Positions 1 to 7,217 of a DNA stretch of 64,000 nucleotides are shown piece after piece. Source of the stretch: Paraburkholderia fungorum. GTDB taxonomy: Bacteria > Pseudomonadota > Gammaproteobacteria > Burkholderiales > Burkholderiaceae. The position numbers and the translations under genes were made by a program. The notes beneath the pieces were generated by a model. That model was not told the DNA's origin and searched no databases. It saw nothing but the letters and a program-made list of their open reading frames with translations. Within the stretch, counting starts at the first letter, position 1. Every line of letters starts with the position of its first letter. The DNA lies in NCBI RefSeq assembly GCF_003610895.1, contig NZ_MCAS01000001.1, positions 186,001 to 250,000 on the forward strand, read 5' to 3'.

Positions 1-19
1 AGCGCCACGAGGATCAAGC

Positions 20-322
20 ATGAGCCACACCTCTACATCCGCCTGCAAGCAGCCTGCGGGCGTGATTGCGCCAGTGGTCAATCTCAGGCGCTGCGAAGGC
101 AAGGGTGATTGCGCGGTTGTCTGCCCCGAAAACGTGTTCGAAATCCGCCGGATCGACACGGCCGACTATCAGGAGTTGGGTGCGTTGAACAGATTCAAGC
201 TGCGCGTGCACGGCATGAAAGTCGCGTACACGCCCAACGCCGATGCATGCCGGGCATGTGGCCTGTGTGTGACCGCATGCCCCGAACGTGCCATTACGTT
301 AGCCAGGATCGGGGCGCCGTAA
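20..322 (+). CDS. ferredoxin, probably 7Fe type
   Basis: A 100-residue soluble ferredoxin that should carry electrons between redox enzymes in the cytoplasm. Two cysteine motifs are visible. The second is complete (C77-x2-C80-x2-C83-x3-C87-P). The first is C25-x5-C31-x3-C35-P, with Lys28 where the second cysteine of a CxxCxxC motif would be. This suggests one [4Fe-4S] cluster and one [3Fe-4S] or otherwise incomplete cluster; that is inference from ligand number. The ATG has GAGG about ten bases upstream. The gene starts at the window edge, so an upstream operon partner may be missing. It converges on bacterioferritin. The redox partner cannot be named. Confidence 0.85.
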   Translation: MSHTSTSACKQPAGVIAPVVNLRRCEGKGDCAVVCPENVFEIRRIDTADYQELGALNRFKLRVHGMKVAYTPNADACRACGLCVTACPERAITLARIGAP

Positions 323-383
323 CGTCGCGCATTGCCGCGCATCACTCAGGAAACCGCGAGACGGGACCGCAAGCGCCGCGGTC

Positions 384-860
384 TCAACTCAGTGAATCCA
401 TTCCCGATTGCTGATAATTCTGAATCCCGACTTTATCGATCAAGGCCAGATTCGTTTCGAGCCAGTCGATATGATCTTCAGTGTCGTCGAGAATATGAGT
501 GATGATGTCGCGCGAGACAAAGTCGCGAACCGTCTCACAGTATGCGATCGCTTCCTTACAAGTGGTCTGCGACGCCTGCTCGAGCTTGAGGTCGCACTCA
601 AGGATTTCTTTCGTGTCCTCACCAATCAGCAACTTATGCAGGTCCTGCAGATTGGGTAAGCCGTCCAGCATGAAGATGCGCTCGATCAACAGGTCCGCAT
701 GCTTCATCTCGCCGATCGATTCGTCATACTCGTGCTTCTCAAGGCTTTTCAGGCCCCAATGCCCGTACATTCTGGCATGCAGGAAATACTGATTGATCGC
801 GCTCAGTTCATTCTTCAACTGAGCGTTCAGATACTCGAGAACCTTGGGGTCTCCTTGCAT
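384..860 (-). CDS. bfr: bacterioferritin
   Basis: Bacterioferritin, 158 residues, the usual length. It forms a 24-subunit haem-containing shell in the cytoplasm, oxidises Fe(II) and stores the mineral. Visible ferroxidase ligands are Glu18, Glu51, His54, Glu94 and His130, with Tyr25 at the centre and Met52 as the expected haem ligand. At the position of the remaining Glu ligand (127) I read Thr, with Glu at 128, so the E-x-x-H pair is slightly altered. The start is set at 860 because AGGAGG lies just upstream; a longer reading to 917 has no such support. It is convergent with the ferredoxin gene. No Fur box was recognised upstream. Confidence 0.95.
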   Translation of the reverse strand: MQGDPKVLEYLNAQLKNELSAINQYFLHARMYGHWGLKSLEKHEYDESIGEMKHADLLIERIFMLDGLPNLQDLHKLLIGEDTKEILECDLKLEQASQTTCKEAIAYCETVRDFVSRDIITHILDDTEDHIDWLETNLALIDKVGIQNYQQSGMDSLS

Positions 861-1148
861 ATCGCCTCCTTGAAGGGTGACGTCCCGAGAGAAATGCGCG
901 GGGCGTTGCCCAGGCATCCTGTTCCGTCTGATGCGAGCTGGCGCTTAAGCGTCGACGCGCGAATGGCCGTTGCCACCAGTCCAGCATAGTGTATTGCCTC
1001 AGCAACGTTAAAAATGAGAACCGGAATCGTTAGCAGTAGATTCGTTCGCCGTTGATACTCGCGAAGACATGGGATTGCGCATCAATCACGATCCGGGCGA
1101 GCCTCCTACGGCTGGAGAGATCACGTTGCCGGCCCGGTTGCGCGTGGG

Positions 1149-2369
1149 CTAACGTTGTGTGTCGTAGAGCCGGTCCGGGACGAAGAACGCGGTGACGCCG
1201 CTCAGAAAGAACACTCCGCCGACCACCAGAAATCCGGCGCCGATAGACAGCTGGGTGGCAATGTAGCCAATCACGATTGGGGCCGCGCCTGCGCAGAAGC
1301 GCCCGAGGTTATAAGAGCCACCCACGGCTGTCCCGCGGATAGCGGTAGGGAAACTCTCGGACATGAAGGTGCCGATCGTACCCAGCGGCACGCCATACAG
1401 AAACCCGAAAATGAGCATGAGGTAGGCAATGTTGTCGCGCGTATGCCAGAAAATGATCACCGGCAGGAAGAGCGCGGCACCCACACAGCCGAGCACATAA
1501 ACACCACGCCGGCTCCAGCGGTCGCCTAGCCATCCCGCAACGATCTTGCCAATGAAGGCGACCACGAAAGTGCCAATCATGTAGCCCGCCATCGCACCGA
1601 ATTTGATGTGCAGTTCCTTTTCCAGGTATGTCGGCAGCCAGTTGTTCAGGCCGTAAAATCCGGAAAGTGCGAACACGGACGCCAAGGTCCACAGGATGAA
1701 CAAGCTTCGCGATTGACGGTTACTGAAGATCAGATAGTAGCGGTTGGTGCGATGTCCGCGCTCGTCCTTCCCGCCAGTCGCGCGGCTCGCCTGCCATGCC
1801 GCCGGTTCGGGCACGGCAAACTTTATCGCCAGCGCCAGCAGCACCGGCAGTGCCGAAACGTAATAGAGCGTGCGCCAGCCGTAGTGCGGCAAGATCCAGT
1901 TGCTCAGCGAAATGACGACGATATAGCCCGCGGAAATGCCGGTTTGCAGAACGCCGAGAATCAGTGAGCGCCGCTCGGTGGGCACGTATTCGGCAACCAG
2001 CGTGGAAACCAGCACCATGCAACCGATCCCCAACGAACTGATAAACCGCACCACCGCAAACTCGAGAAAGCTGTGCGTCAACCCGAGCAGCCCCGCGCCG
2101 AGCGAAAAAAGCGCCAGCGCCCAGGCCACCACCCGAACCCGTCCGAGGCGATCACTGGCCCAGCCGCCGAGAATGCCGCCAATGGCCATGCCAAGCAGCG
2201 TCAAGCTGCCCAAGGCGCCCGCTTCGACATTGCTCAAACCAAACTCGTCCTTGATCCGCGTGAGCGTCAGACCGTACATCATGACGTCCGCACCATCGGC
2301 CAGTAAGGCCAGGTAGCTGAGGACGAAGACCAGCACCCAGGTGTTCGAGGATTCGGAGGATTGGGTCAA
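1149..2369 (-). CDS. MFS transporter, AAHS-like
   Basis: A 12-segment major facilitator carrier of 406 residues in the inner membrane. The N-terminal half has the classic D-x-x-G-R loop after TM2 (WASDRLGRVR) and an acidic TM1 (ADGADVMMYG), as in aromatic-acid:H+ symporters. That points to uptake of an organic acid, but the substrate is not readable. It is the last gene of the minus-strand run that begins with the gamma-glutamyltransferase-like gene, 33 bases after the GAF gene. The start is a TTG with no strong ribosome binding site, so the first residues are uncertain. The presence of a second MFS gene in the operon suggests separate import of two related compounds or import plus export. 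Confidence 0.85.
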   Translation of the reverse strand: MTQSSESSNTWVLVFVLSYLALLADGADVMMYGLTLTRIKDEFGLSNVEAGALGSLTLLGMAIGGILGGWASDRLGRVRVVAWALALFSLGAGLLGLTHSFLEFAVVRFISSLGIGCMVLVSTLVAEYVPTERRSLILGVLQTGISAGYIVVISLSNWILPHYGWRTLYYVSALPVLLALAIKFAVPEPAAWQASRATGGKDERGHRTNRYYLIFSNRQSRSLFILWTLASVFALSGFYGLNNWLPTYLEKELHIKFGAMAGYMIGTFVVAFIGKIVAGWLGDRWSRRGVYVLGCVGAALFLPVIIFWHTRDNIAYLMLIFGFLYGVPLGTIGTFMSESFPTAIRGTAVGGSYNLGRFCAGAAPIVIGYIATQLSIGAGFLVVGGVFFLSGVTAFFVPDRLYDTQR

Positions 2370-2402
2370 GATTGTTCTTGCCGGTAAGTGATCGTCGTGA
2401 TG

Positions 2403-2969
2403 TCAAAGGTGCGTGGCGCTACCGGCATATGCCCTGGCTTGTGCCCGATTGCACCTGATCAGCGCGGGCGCAAGGAAGGCGCCGATCAGCAGGCCTATGT
2501 TTTCGTGCTGGCCCGTGTACCACCCTTCCTTATGGGTGAGGTTCATCGTGCCGACGCATACCCCGTCGTACGCGACCGGAATATTCAGGATCGACCCGAG
2601 GCCCATGCCGGTCATTACCGCATGATCGTCGAACGCTTCCCGGATGCCCTGGGTCGTTTCCGCGCGAAATGGCCTGAGATCCCGCAATACCTGGCTTGCC
2701 CACACGGTGCCGGTTTTTTGCTTACGGCCTCCAACTGGGTACACGTCCGGCATGTTTGTATAAACGCGCTCGACTTCCTCGCGTTGCGCGTCGTAGGACA
2801 TGATCGTGAAAAGGCCGAAACCGATTACGCTCGCAGCCAGGGCGTGAACCGCACGAAAAATCTCCATGGGCTGGTTTCGCAGCCGCATGACGACGGCAAG
2901 CCGTTCAAGGTCTGAAATGTCCAGTGCATGTGGAACTGGCACGATTGGATCGATCGGATTGGCTAGCAT
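2403..2969 (-). CDS. GAF domain protein
   Basis: A 188-residue cytoplasmic protein made essentially of one GAF domain (about residues 25-170; signatures include TGTVWASQVL and GLGSILNIPVAYDG). GAF domains bind small molecules, and here no output domain is fused. It sits between two MFS genes in the operon headed by the gamma-glutamyltransferase-like gene, so a ligand-binding or small enzymatic role on the operon's substrate is plausible. I cannot assign a ligand. The start region has no Shine-Dalgarno sequence; instead four 10-bp tandem repeats occupy the space upstream (2981-3020). Confidence 0.75.
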   Translation of the reverse strand: MLANPIDPIVPVPHALDISDLERLAVVMRLRNQPMEIFRAVHALAASVIGFGLFTIMSYDAQREEVERVYTNMPDVYPVGGRKQKTGTVWASQVLRDLRPFRAETTQGIREAFDDHAVMTGMGLGSILNIPVAYDGVCVGTMNLTHKEGWYTGQHENIGLLIGAFLAPALIRCNRAQARAYAGSATHL

Positions 2970-2980
2970 GATCGCGCTGT

Positions 2981-3020
2981 CAATGGGTTGCGATGGGTTG
3001 CAATCGGTTGCAATCGGTTG
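2981..3020. repeat. four 10-bp tandem repeats
   Basis: Four consecutive decamers CAATGGGTTG, CGATGGGTTG, CAATCGGTTG, CAATCGGTTG fill the 67-base gap between the MFS gene and the GAF gene. The location is where the GAF gene's ribosome binding site would be expected. Copy-number change could alter spacing; that is inference. Confidence 0.8.
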
Positions 3021-3036
3021 AAATGATGGACACTAC

Positions 3037-4449
3037 TCAGCCGCGCATTTCGGTGGAACCGAGCGAGCCATGCAAATCCAGCGGCTGGTCCGCGCCGCCC
3101 TCCTCGATCTCTTCGAGCGACCGGTTACGGGTCTCGATACCCAGGAAGAACACGACACAGGCTCCCACGAGCAACACCGTGGTAGTCATGGCAAACACGC
3201 CCAGGAATCCGAATACCGGATAGACAAGGCCCACCAGAATGGGGGCACTCACGGAGCCGATGCGGCCGAACGACGAGGACGATCCTGTACCGGTTGCACG
3301 CACGGCAGTCGGAAAGACTTCAGGGGTATACGCATACACGCCGGCAAACGCGCCGTTCATGAAGAACGACAGGCAAATCCCCGCAGCCATGATTTGCAAG
3401 CTGGTGTGGGAAAACGCAAGCGTGATCGCGGCAATCCCGCCCAATAGCATGTATGACGCCACCACACCTTTGCGGCCGAGCCGTTCGTTGAGCCATGCGG
3501 CCGAGAAATAGCCGGGAATCTGCGCCCCGTAGATTGCGATCGAATAACCAAAGCTTTTCGTCATGGTGAGCCCCTCCTTCAGGAGCAGGCTCGGAATCCA
3601 CGAGAAAAACGAGTAATACGCGAACGCGACCGAGAACCACATCAACCAGCTCACGGTAGTCGTACGCGCCAGCCGCGGCGACCACAGCGTCAGCACATTC
3701 CCAAGCGCATGGCCCTTTGCAGGCGCGGATGCAGGCGTATTACCGGAGAAGGCAACGGGTGCCAGACTGATTCCCTTACCTGCAAACCACGACTCGATTG
3801 CACTCACAATGGTGTTCGCCTCAGCGACCCGCCCCTGGCTTTCAAGCCAACGCGGCGATTCAGGCAAGGTTCTTCGCCACCAGAGGAGCATGACGACAGG
3901 CAACGAAGTCGCCACCGCCAGGTAGCGCCAGCCGTCCGCAAAGTTACGCACGACGGTGAAGCCGAGAATGGATGAGCCCAGATAGCCGAACGACATGAAA
4001 CCGACCAGCGCGCCGCAAAAAATGCCTCGATAGCGCCGTGGCACGAACTCGGCCAGAAACGGTGCGATCACGACGGTCTCGGCGCCTGATCCAAAGCCCG
4101 CGACAACCCGCAACGCGAAGAACGTGTGCCAGTCTGTGGCCGTCGCGCTCGCGAGCGATGCGCAGCAATAAATCGCCAGCGCGCTCATCATGATGCGACG
4201 CCGGCCAATCACATCCGCGAGCACGCCCGATAGAAAGGCGCCAAAAAAATACCCAATGTAAGTACTGCTCGCGACGAGCCCCGTCTGCGCACTCGTCAGG
4301 TGCCAGAGCTTGCTCACGACGGGTAGCAGAAACGCAAGCGACGACGAATCGAGCCCGTCGAACATATATCCGAGCCCGCCAATCAGCAGAAGCTTGCGAT
4401 GAAAACCCGACAACGGCAATCGCTCGAGACGGGCAGCAATAGCAGACAC
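3037..4449 (-). CDS. MFS transporter, sugar/organic acid type
   Basis: A 470-residue inner-membrane major facilitator carrier, probably 12 TM. Signatures include the TM1 region GYMFDGLDSSSLAF, the loop after TM2 (DVIGRRR), the TM4-5 loop (EFVPRRYRGIF) and the repeat in the C half (EVFPTAVRATG). These place it with the sugar porter/metabolite:H+ symporter-like MFS branch. I start it at the GTG at 4449, where GGGAGA lies at the correct distance; the longest ORF would run into the upstream gene. It lies 47 bases downstream of the gamma-glutamyltransferase-like gene and is likely cotranscribed. The substrate is unknown; a gamma-glutamyl compound or its product would fit the context. Confidence 0.85.
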   Translation of the reverse strand: MSAIAARLERLPLSGFHRKLLLIGGLGYMFDGLDSSSLAFLLPVVSKLWHLTSAQTGLVASSTYIGYFFGAFLSGVLADVIGRRRIMMSALAIYCCASLASATATDWHTFFALRVVAGFGSGAETVVIAPFLAEFVPRRYRGIFCGALVGFMSFGYLGSSILGFTVVRNFADGWRYLAVATSLPVVMLLWWRRTLPESPRWLESQGRVAEANTIVSAIESWFAGKGISLAPVAFSGNTPASAPAKGHALGNVLTLWSPRLARTTTVSWLMWFSVAFAYYSFFSWIPSLLLKEGLTMTKSFGYSIAIYGAQIPGYFSAAWLNERLGRKGVVASYMLLGGIAAITLAFSHTSLQIMAAGICLSFFMNGAFAGVYAYTPEVFPTAVRATGTGSSSSFGRIGSVSAPILVGLVYPVFGFLGVFAMTTTVLLVGACVVFFLGIETRNRSLEEIEEGGADQPLDLHGSLGSTEMRG

Positions 4450-4496
4450 GACTGTTCTCCCTGACGGAAATGAATACGGTTTCCGGGCTTCGAAAC

Positions 4497-6281
4497 TTAT
4501 CGCCCGATTGCGTATGCCTGCATTTGACGCGGTGTTGCGGCGCCACGCATCAGACCGTTTCTGATCCCGACCGCACACACGCGGCCGAGCGACCAGGGTT
4601 CGGCCAGGCTCAGGTCATGCCCACGCTCACGCAATTGCGCAAGCGTGTGCTCCGGGAAACTGGACTCGGCGGACATCTTGCCCAGTTGCATCGAGCGCGG
4701 ATAAAACGAACCGGGGAAATGCGCGGTCTGAAACGAAGGCGAATCCACGGCCGCCTGGAAATTCATGCCGGCGTGCACGTGCCTGAGAAACAGCTGGATC
4801 GACCACTGATCCTGCTGGTCGCCGCCCGGTGTGCCAAACGCCGCGTAGGGTTTGCCGTCACGCGTAACCAGCGTGGGCGAGAGCGTGGTACGGGGGCGGC
4901 GTCCCGGGCCGAGCGAGGACGGCAGCCCCTCCTCCATCCAGAACATTTGCGCGCGCGTGGTGACGTTAAAACCGAGACCGGGCACGGCAGGCGAGGCTTG
5001 CAACCAGCCGCCCGATGGCGTTGCCGAGACCATATTGCCCCAGCGATCCACCACATCAAGATGAACCGTATCGCCACGCAGTTCCGGCAGGGGAGCAAAC
5101 GTCGGCTCGCCCTGGCCGAAGCCGCCGGACTGCTGCCGCCCTGCGTTGGCCATGATGAGTTCGGCACGTCGCGCGCTGTCGCCGAGGGCGCCAGGGCGGA
5201 ATTCGAACGACGCCCGGTTGGGATCGATCAGTCGGCGGCGTTCGTCGTTGTAGGTGTCACTCAGAAGCACGTCCATGGGCACATGCGCAAAGGCCGGGTC
5301 GCCGTAAAACACTTCACGATCGGCGAACGCAAGCTTTGAGCATTCGATGATGGTGTGTACGAAATCGGCGCCCATCGGGTCCATCGCCCCGAGATCGAAA
5401 CCTTTGAGAAGCGCGAGCTGCTGCAGGAACATCGGCCCCTGGCCCCACGGGCCGGTCTTGTGAACACGCAAGCCCTCGTAGTCGTATGAAACCGGATCTT
5501 CATAGGACGGCTCCCAACGCGCGAGATCGTCCGCGTTGAGCAAACCATGGTTGCGCTGGCCCGAGGTGTCGAGCACTGCCGTTGAGCGGAAGTATTGGTC
5601 GATAGCGTCGGCCACGAAGCCGCGATAAAAGACTTTGCGCGCAAGCTCGCATTGCTCGGCACGATCGCCATGCGTGTTCGCCTCCGCCAGAATGCGCCGG
5701 TATGTCTGCGCAATCGCGGGATTCGCAAACAACCGGTTCGGCATAGGCGCGTCCCCGTCGTGCAGCCATTGCTCAGCCGAAGTCGGCCATTCGGTCCGGA
5801 AAAAGTCCTTGATTGCCAGGATCGACGAGCTCATGCGCGGCAGAACCGGATAGCCATTTTCCGCATAGCCGATCGCGTAGCTCAGGACGTCTTCGAGCGG
5901 CAGCTGGCCATAGTCGCGCAGCATAAGCATCCAGGCGCCAAATGCGCCAGGCACTACGGCAGGCAGCAAGCCCGTGCCGGGAACGACTTCGAGACCCAAC
6001 TCACGCATGCGCGCGATCGTCATTGCCGCCGGCGTCACGCCCTGCCCGCACAAAACGCGCACACGTTCTTCGCGGGCACTGTAGAAGACGACCGGCAGCT
6101 CGCCGCCAGGACCATTCAGATGCGGCTCCACGATCTGCAGAACGAAACCTGCAGCGGCGGCCGCATCGAACGCATTGCCCCCTTTCTCCAGAACGGCCAT
6201 GGCCGATGCACTCGCCAGCCAGTGTGTCGAGGCCACCATGCCGAATGTGCCAATCAGCTCCGGACGGGTTGTAAACGACAT
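4497..6281 (-). CDS. gamma-glutamyltransferase family protein
   Basis: A 594-residue Ntn-hydrolase of the gamma-glutamyltransferase family, which cleaves gamma-glutamyl amides after self-processing. The likely nucleophile and cleavage point is Thr405 in GDTVHLDVVD, followed by the glycine-rich segment SLGPGRRPRTTLSPT and the oxyanion-type motif GTPGGDQQDQW. No signal peptide is visible, unlike periplasmic Ggt, so this is probably a cytoplasmic YwrD-like member. The start at 6281 has AGGAG at good spacing; an in-frame TTG 18 bases upstream is less likely. It is the first gene of a four-gene operon (two MFS carriers and a GAF protein) and divergent from a GntR regulator with a palindrome 39-63 bases upstream of its start. 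The true substrate may not be glutathione. Confidence 0.85.
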   Translation of the reverse strand: MSFTTRPELIGTFGMVASTHWLASASAMAVLEKGGNAFDAAAAAGFVLQIVEPHLNGPGGELPVVFYSAREERVRVLCGQGVTPAAMTIARMRELGLEVVPGTGLLPAVVPGAFGAWMLMLRDYGQLPLEDVLSYAIGYAENGYPVLPRMSSSILAIKDFFRTEWPTSAEQWLHDGDAPMPNRLFANPAIAQTYRRILAEANTHGDRAEQCELARKVFYRGFVADAIDQYFRSTAVLDTSGQRNHGLLNADDLARWEPSYEDPVSYDYEGLRVHKTGPWGQGPMFLQQLALLKGFDLGAMDPMGADFVHTIIECSKLAFADREVFYGDPAFAHVPMDVLLSDTYNDERRRLIDPNRASFEFRPGALGDSARRAELIMANAGRQQSGGFGQGEPTFAPLPELRGDTVHLDVVDRWGNMVSATPSGGWLQASPAVPGLGFNVTTRAQMFWMEEGLPSSLGPGRRPRTTLSPTLVTRDGKPYAAFGTPGGDQQDQWSIQLFLRHVHAGMNFQAAVDSPSFQTAHFPGSFYPRSMQLGKMSAESSFPEHTLAQLRERGHDLSLAEPWSLGRVCAVGIRNGLMRGAATPRQMQAYAIGR

Positions 6282-6319
6282 GCGCCACTCCTTTTGCAAT
6301 GATCAAAGATCGATCACGG

Positions 6320-6344
6320 TTGAACCAATTCATATTGGTACCAA
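6320..6344. promoter_or_regulatory. probable GntR operator upstream of the transferase operon
   Basis: Imperfect inverted repeat TTGAACCAAT-tcat-ATTGGTACCAA. The core ACCAAT-N4-ATTGGT is identical in arms and spacing to the palindrome at 6471-6498 next to the regulator start. It is placed to repress the minus-strand operon. Confidence 0.7.
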
Positions 6345-6470
6345 CATCTCAAGCCATGAGATTACGGCGAACGGTTCCAGGTTGCACCAAGCGTTAACCC
6401 GATAATCAGAATAGAATAACAATAAAAAAGAATCGACTGCCATCACCTCAACCGGGTCAGGCATGGTATC

Positions 6471-6498
6471 GTTTGAACCAATGTTTATTGGTTCAAAC
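6471..6498. promoter_or_regulatory. perfect palindrome, probable autoregulatory operator
   Basis: Perfect 12-base inverted repeat (arms GTTTGAACCAAT and ATTGGTTCAAAC) with a four-base spacer GTTT, ending seven bases before the ATG of the GntR gene. Its position suits autorepression. A hairpin in the leader mRNA is the alternative reading. Confidence 0.75.
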
Positions 6499-6505
6499 GG
6501 GAAAG

Positions 6506-7183
6506 ATGGAAAAATCGATACTGGACAGGCTGCTGGACTATATTGCCGACCATCGACTCAAGGACGGCGATGCGCTGCCCCCTGAAAGAAAACTCGCCGA
6601 AGATCTGAAGGTCAGCCGCAGGGAACTGCGTTCGTCGCTTGCCTCGCTGGAGGCTTCCGGACGTGTGTGGCGCGGCGTCGGCCGCGGTACCTATCTGGGC
6701 GCTAGGCCGCTGAAGTTCGCCCCGACGCTGCGCGGACTTCGCGCGGGCGCCAGTCCGGCGGACATTGCGGAAATGCGCCTGCTGTTCGAACCGGCGCTCG
6801 CGCAGCTAGCCGCGACGAAAGCCAGCCGGGACGACCTGCTGGAACTTGAAAAATGCGCACGAAAAAATGCCGCGGCAAAAAATGATGAAGAGTGGCAACA
6901 ATGGGATCATCGATTTCATTTGCTCATCGGGCAGGCCACACGCAATCCCGCGCTCATCTCCCTGATGGAAGTGATCAATGGCATGCGCGTCAAACCTGAC
7001 GTGCGCGAGAAGACGTCCGCCCAGGAAACACGGGGGTTTTTTGCCCAGCAGCACCAGGATATTGTGAGTGCGATGAAGGCTCGCGACGGCGAAGCCGCGG
7101 CCCGCTGCATGCGCGAGCACCTGCTCAGCGTTCAATGGCGCGCTTCCGCGAGAAGCGACGAGGCGGCGCGCCGCCACGATTGA
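6506..7183 (+). CDS. GntR/FadR-family regulator
   Basis: A 225-residue transcription factor with an N-terminal winged helix (about residues 5-70; LPPERKLAEDLKVSRRELRSSL) and a C-terminal FCD effector domain (about 85-210; metal/ligand residues of the type D-x-x-FH, as WDHRFHLL). It is divergent from the gamma-glutamyltransferase-like operon and is the obvious candidate for its regulator, acting at the two matching palindromes in the intergenic region. The start at 6506 is chosen over an ATG 25 bases upstream-type reading (6473) because the latter lies inside the palindrome. The effector is unknown. Confidence 0.88.
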   Translation: MEKSILDRLLDYIADHRLKDGDALPPERKLAEDLKVSRRELRSSLASLEASGRVWRGVGRGTYLGARPLKFAPTLRGLRAGASPADIAEMRLLFEPALAQLAATKASRDDLLELEKCARKNAAAKNDEEWQQWDHRFHLLIGQATRNPALISLMEVINGMRVKPDVREKTSAQETRGFFAQQHQDIVSAMKARDGEAAARCMREHLLSVQWRASARSDEAARRHD

Positions 7184-7217
7184 GCAAGCCGCGCGGCCTG
7201 TCTTCGATACCGATCGA

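Noticed and set aside
365..383. GC hairpin between ferredoxin and bacterioferritin as terminator
   Set aside because: Six-pair stem without U-tract in a GC-rich region; not distinguishable from chance.
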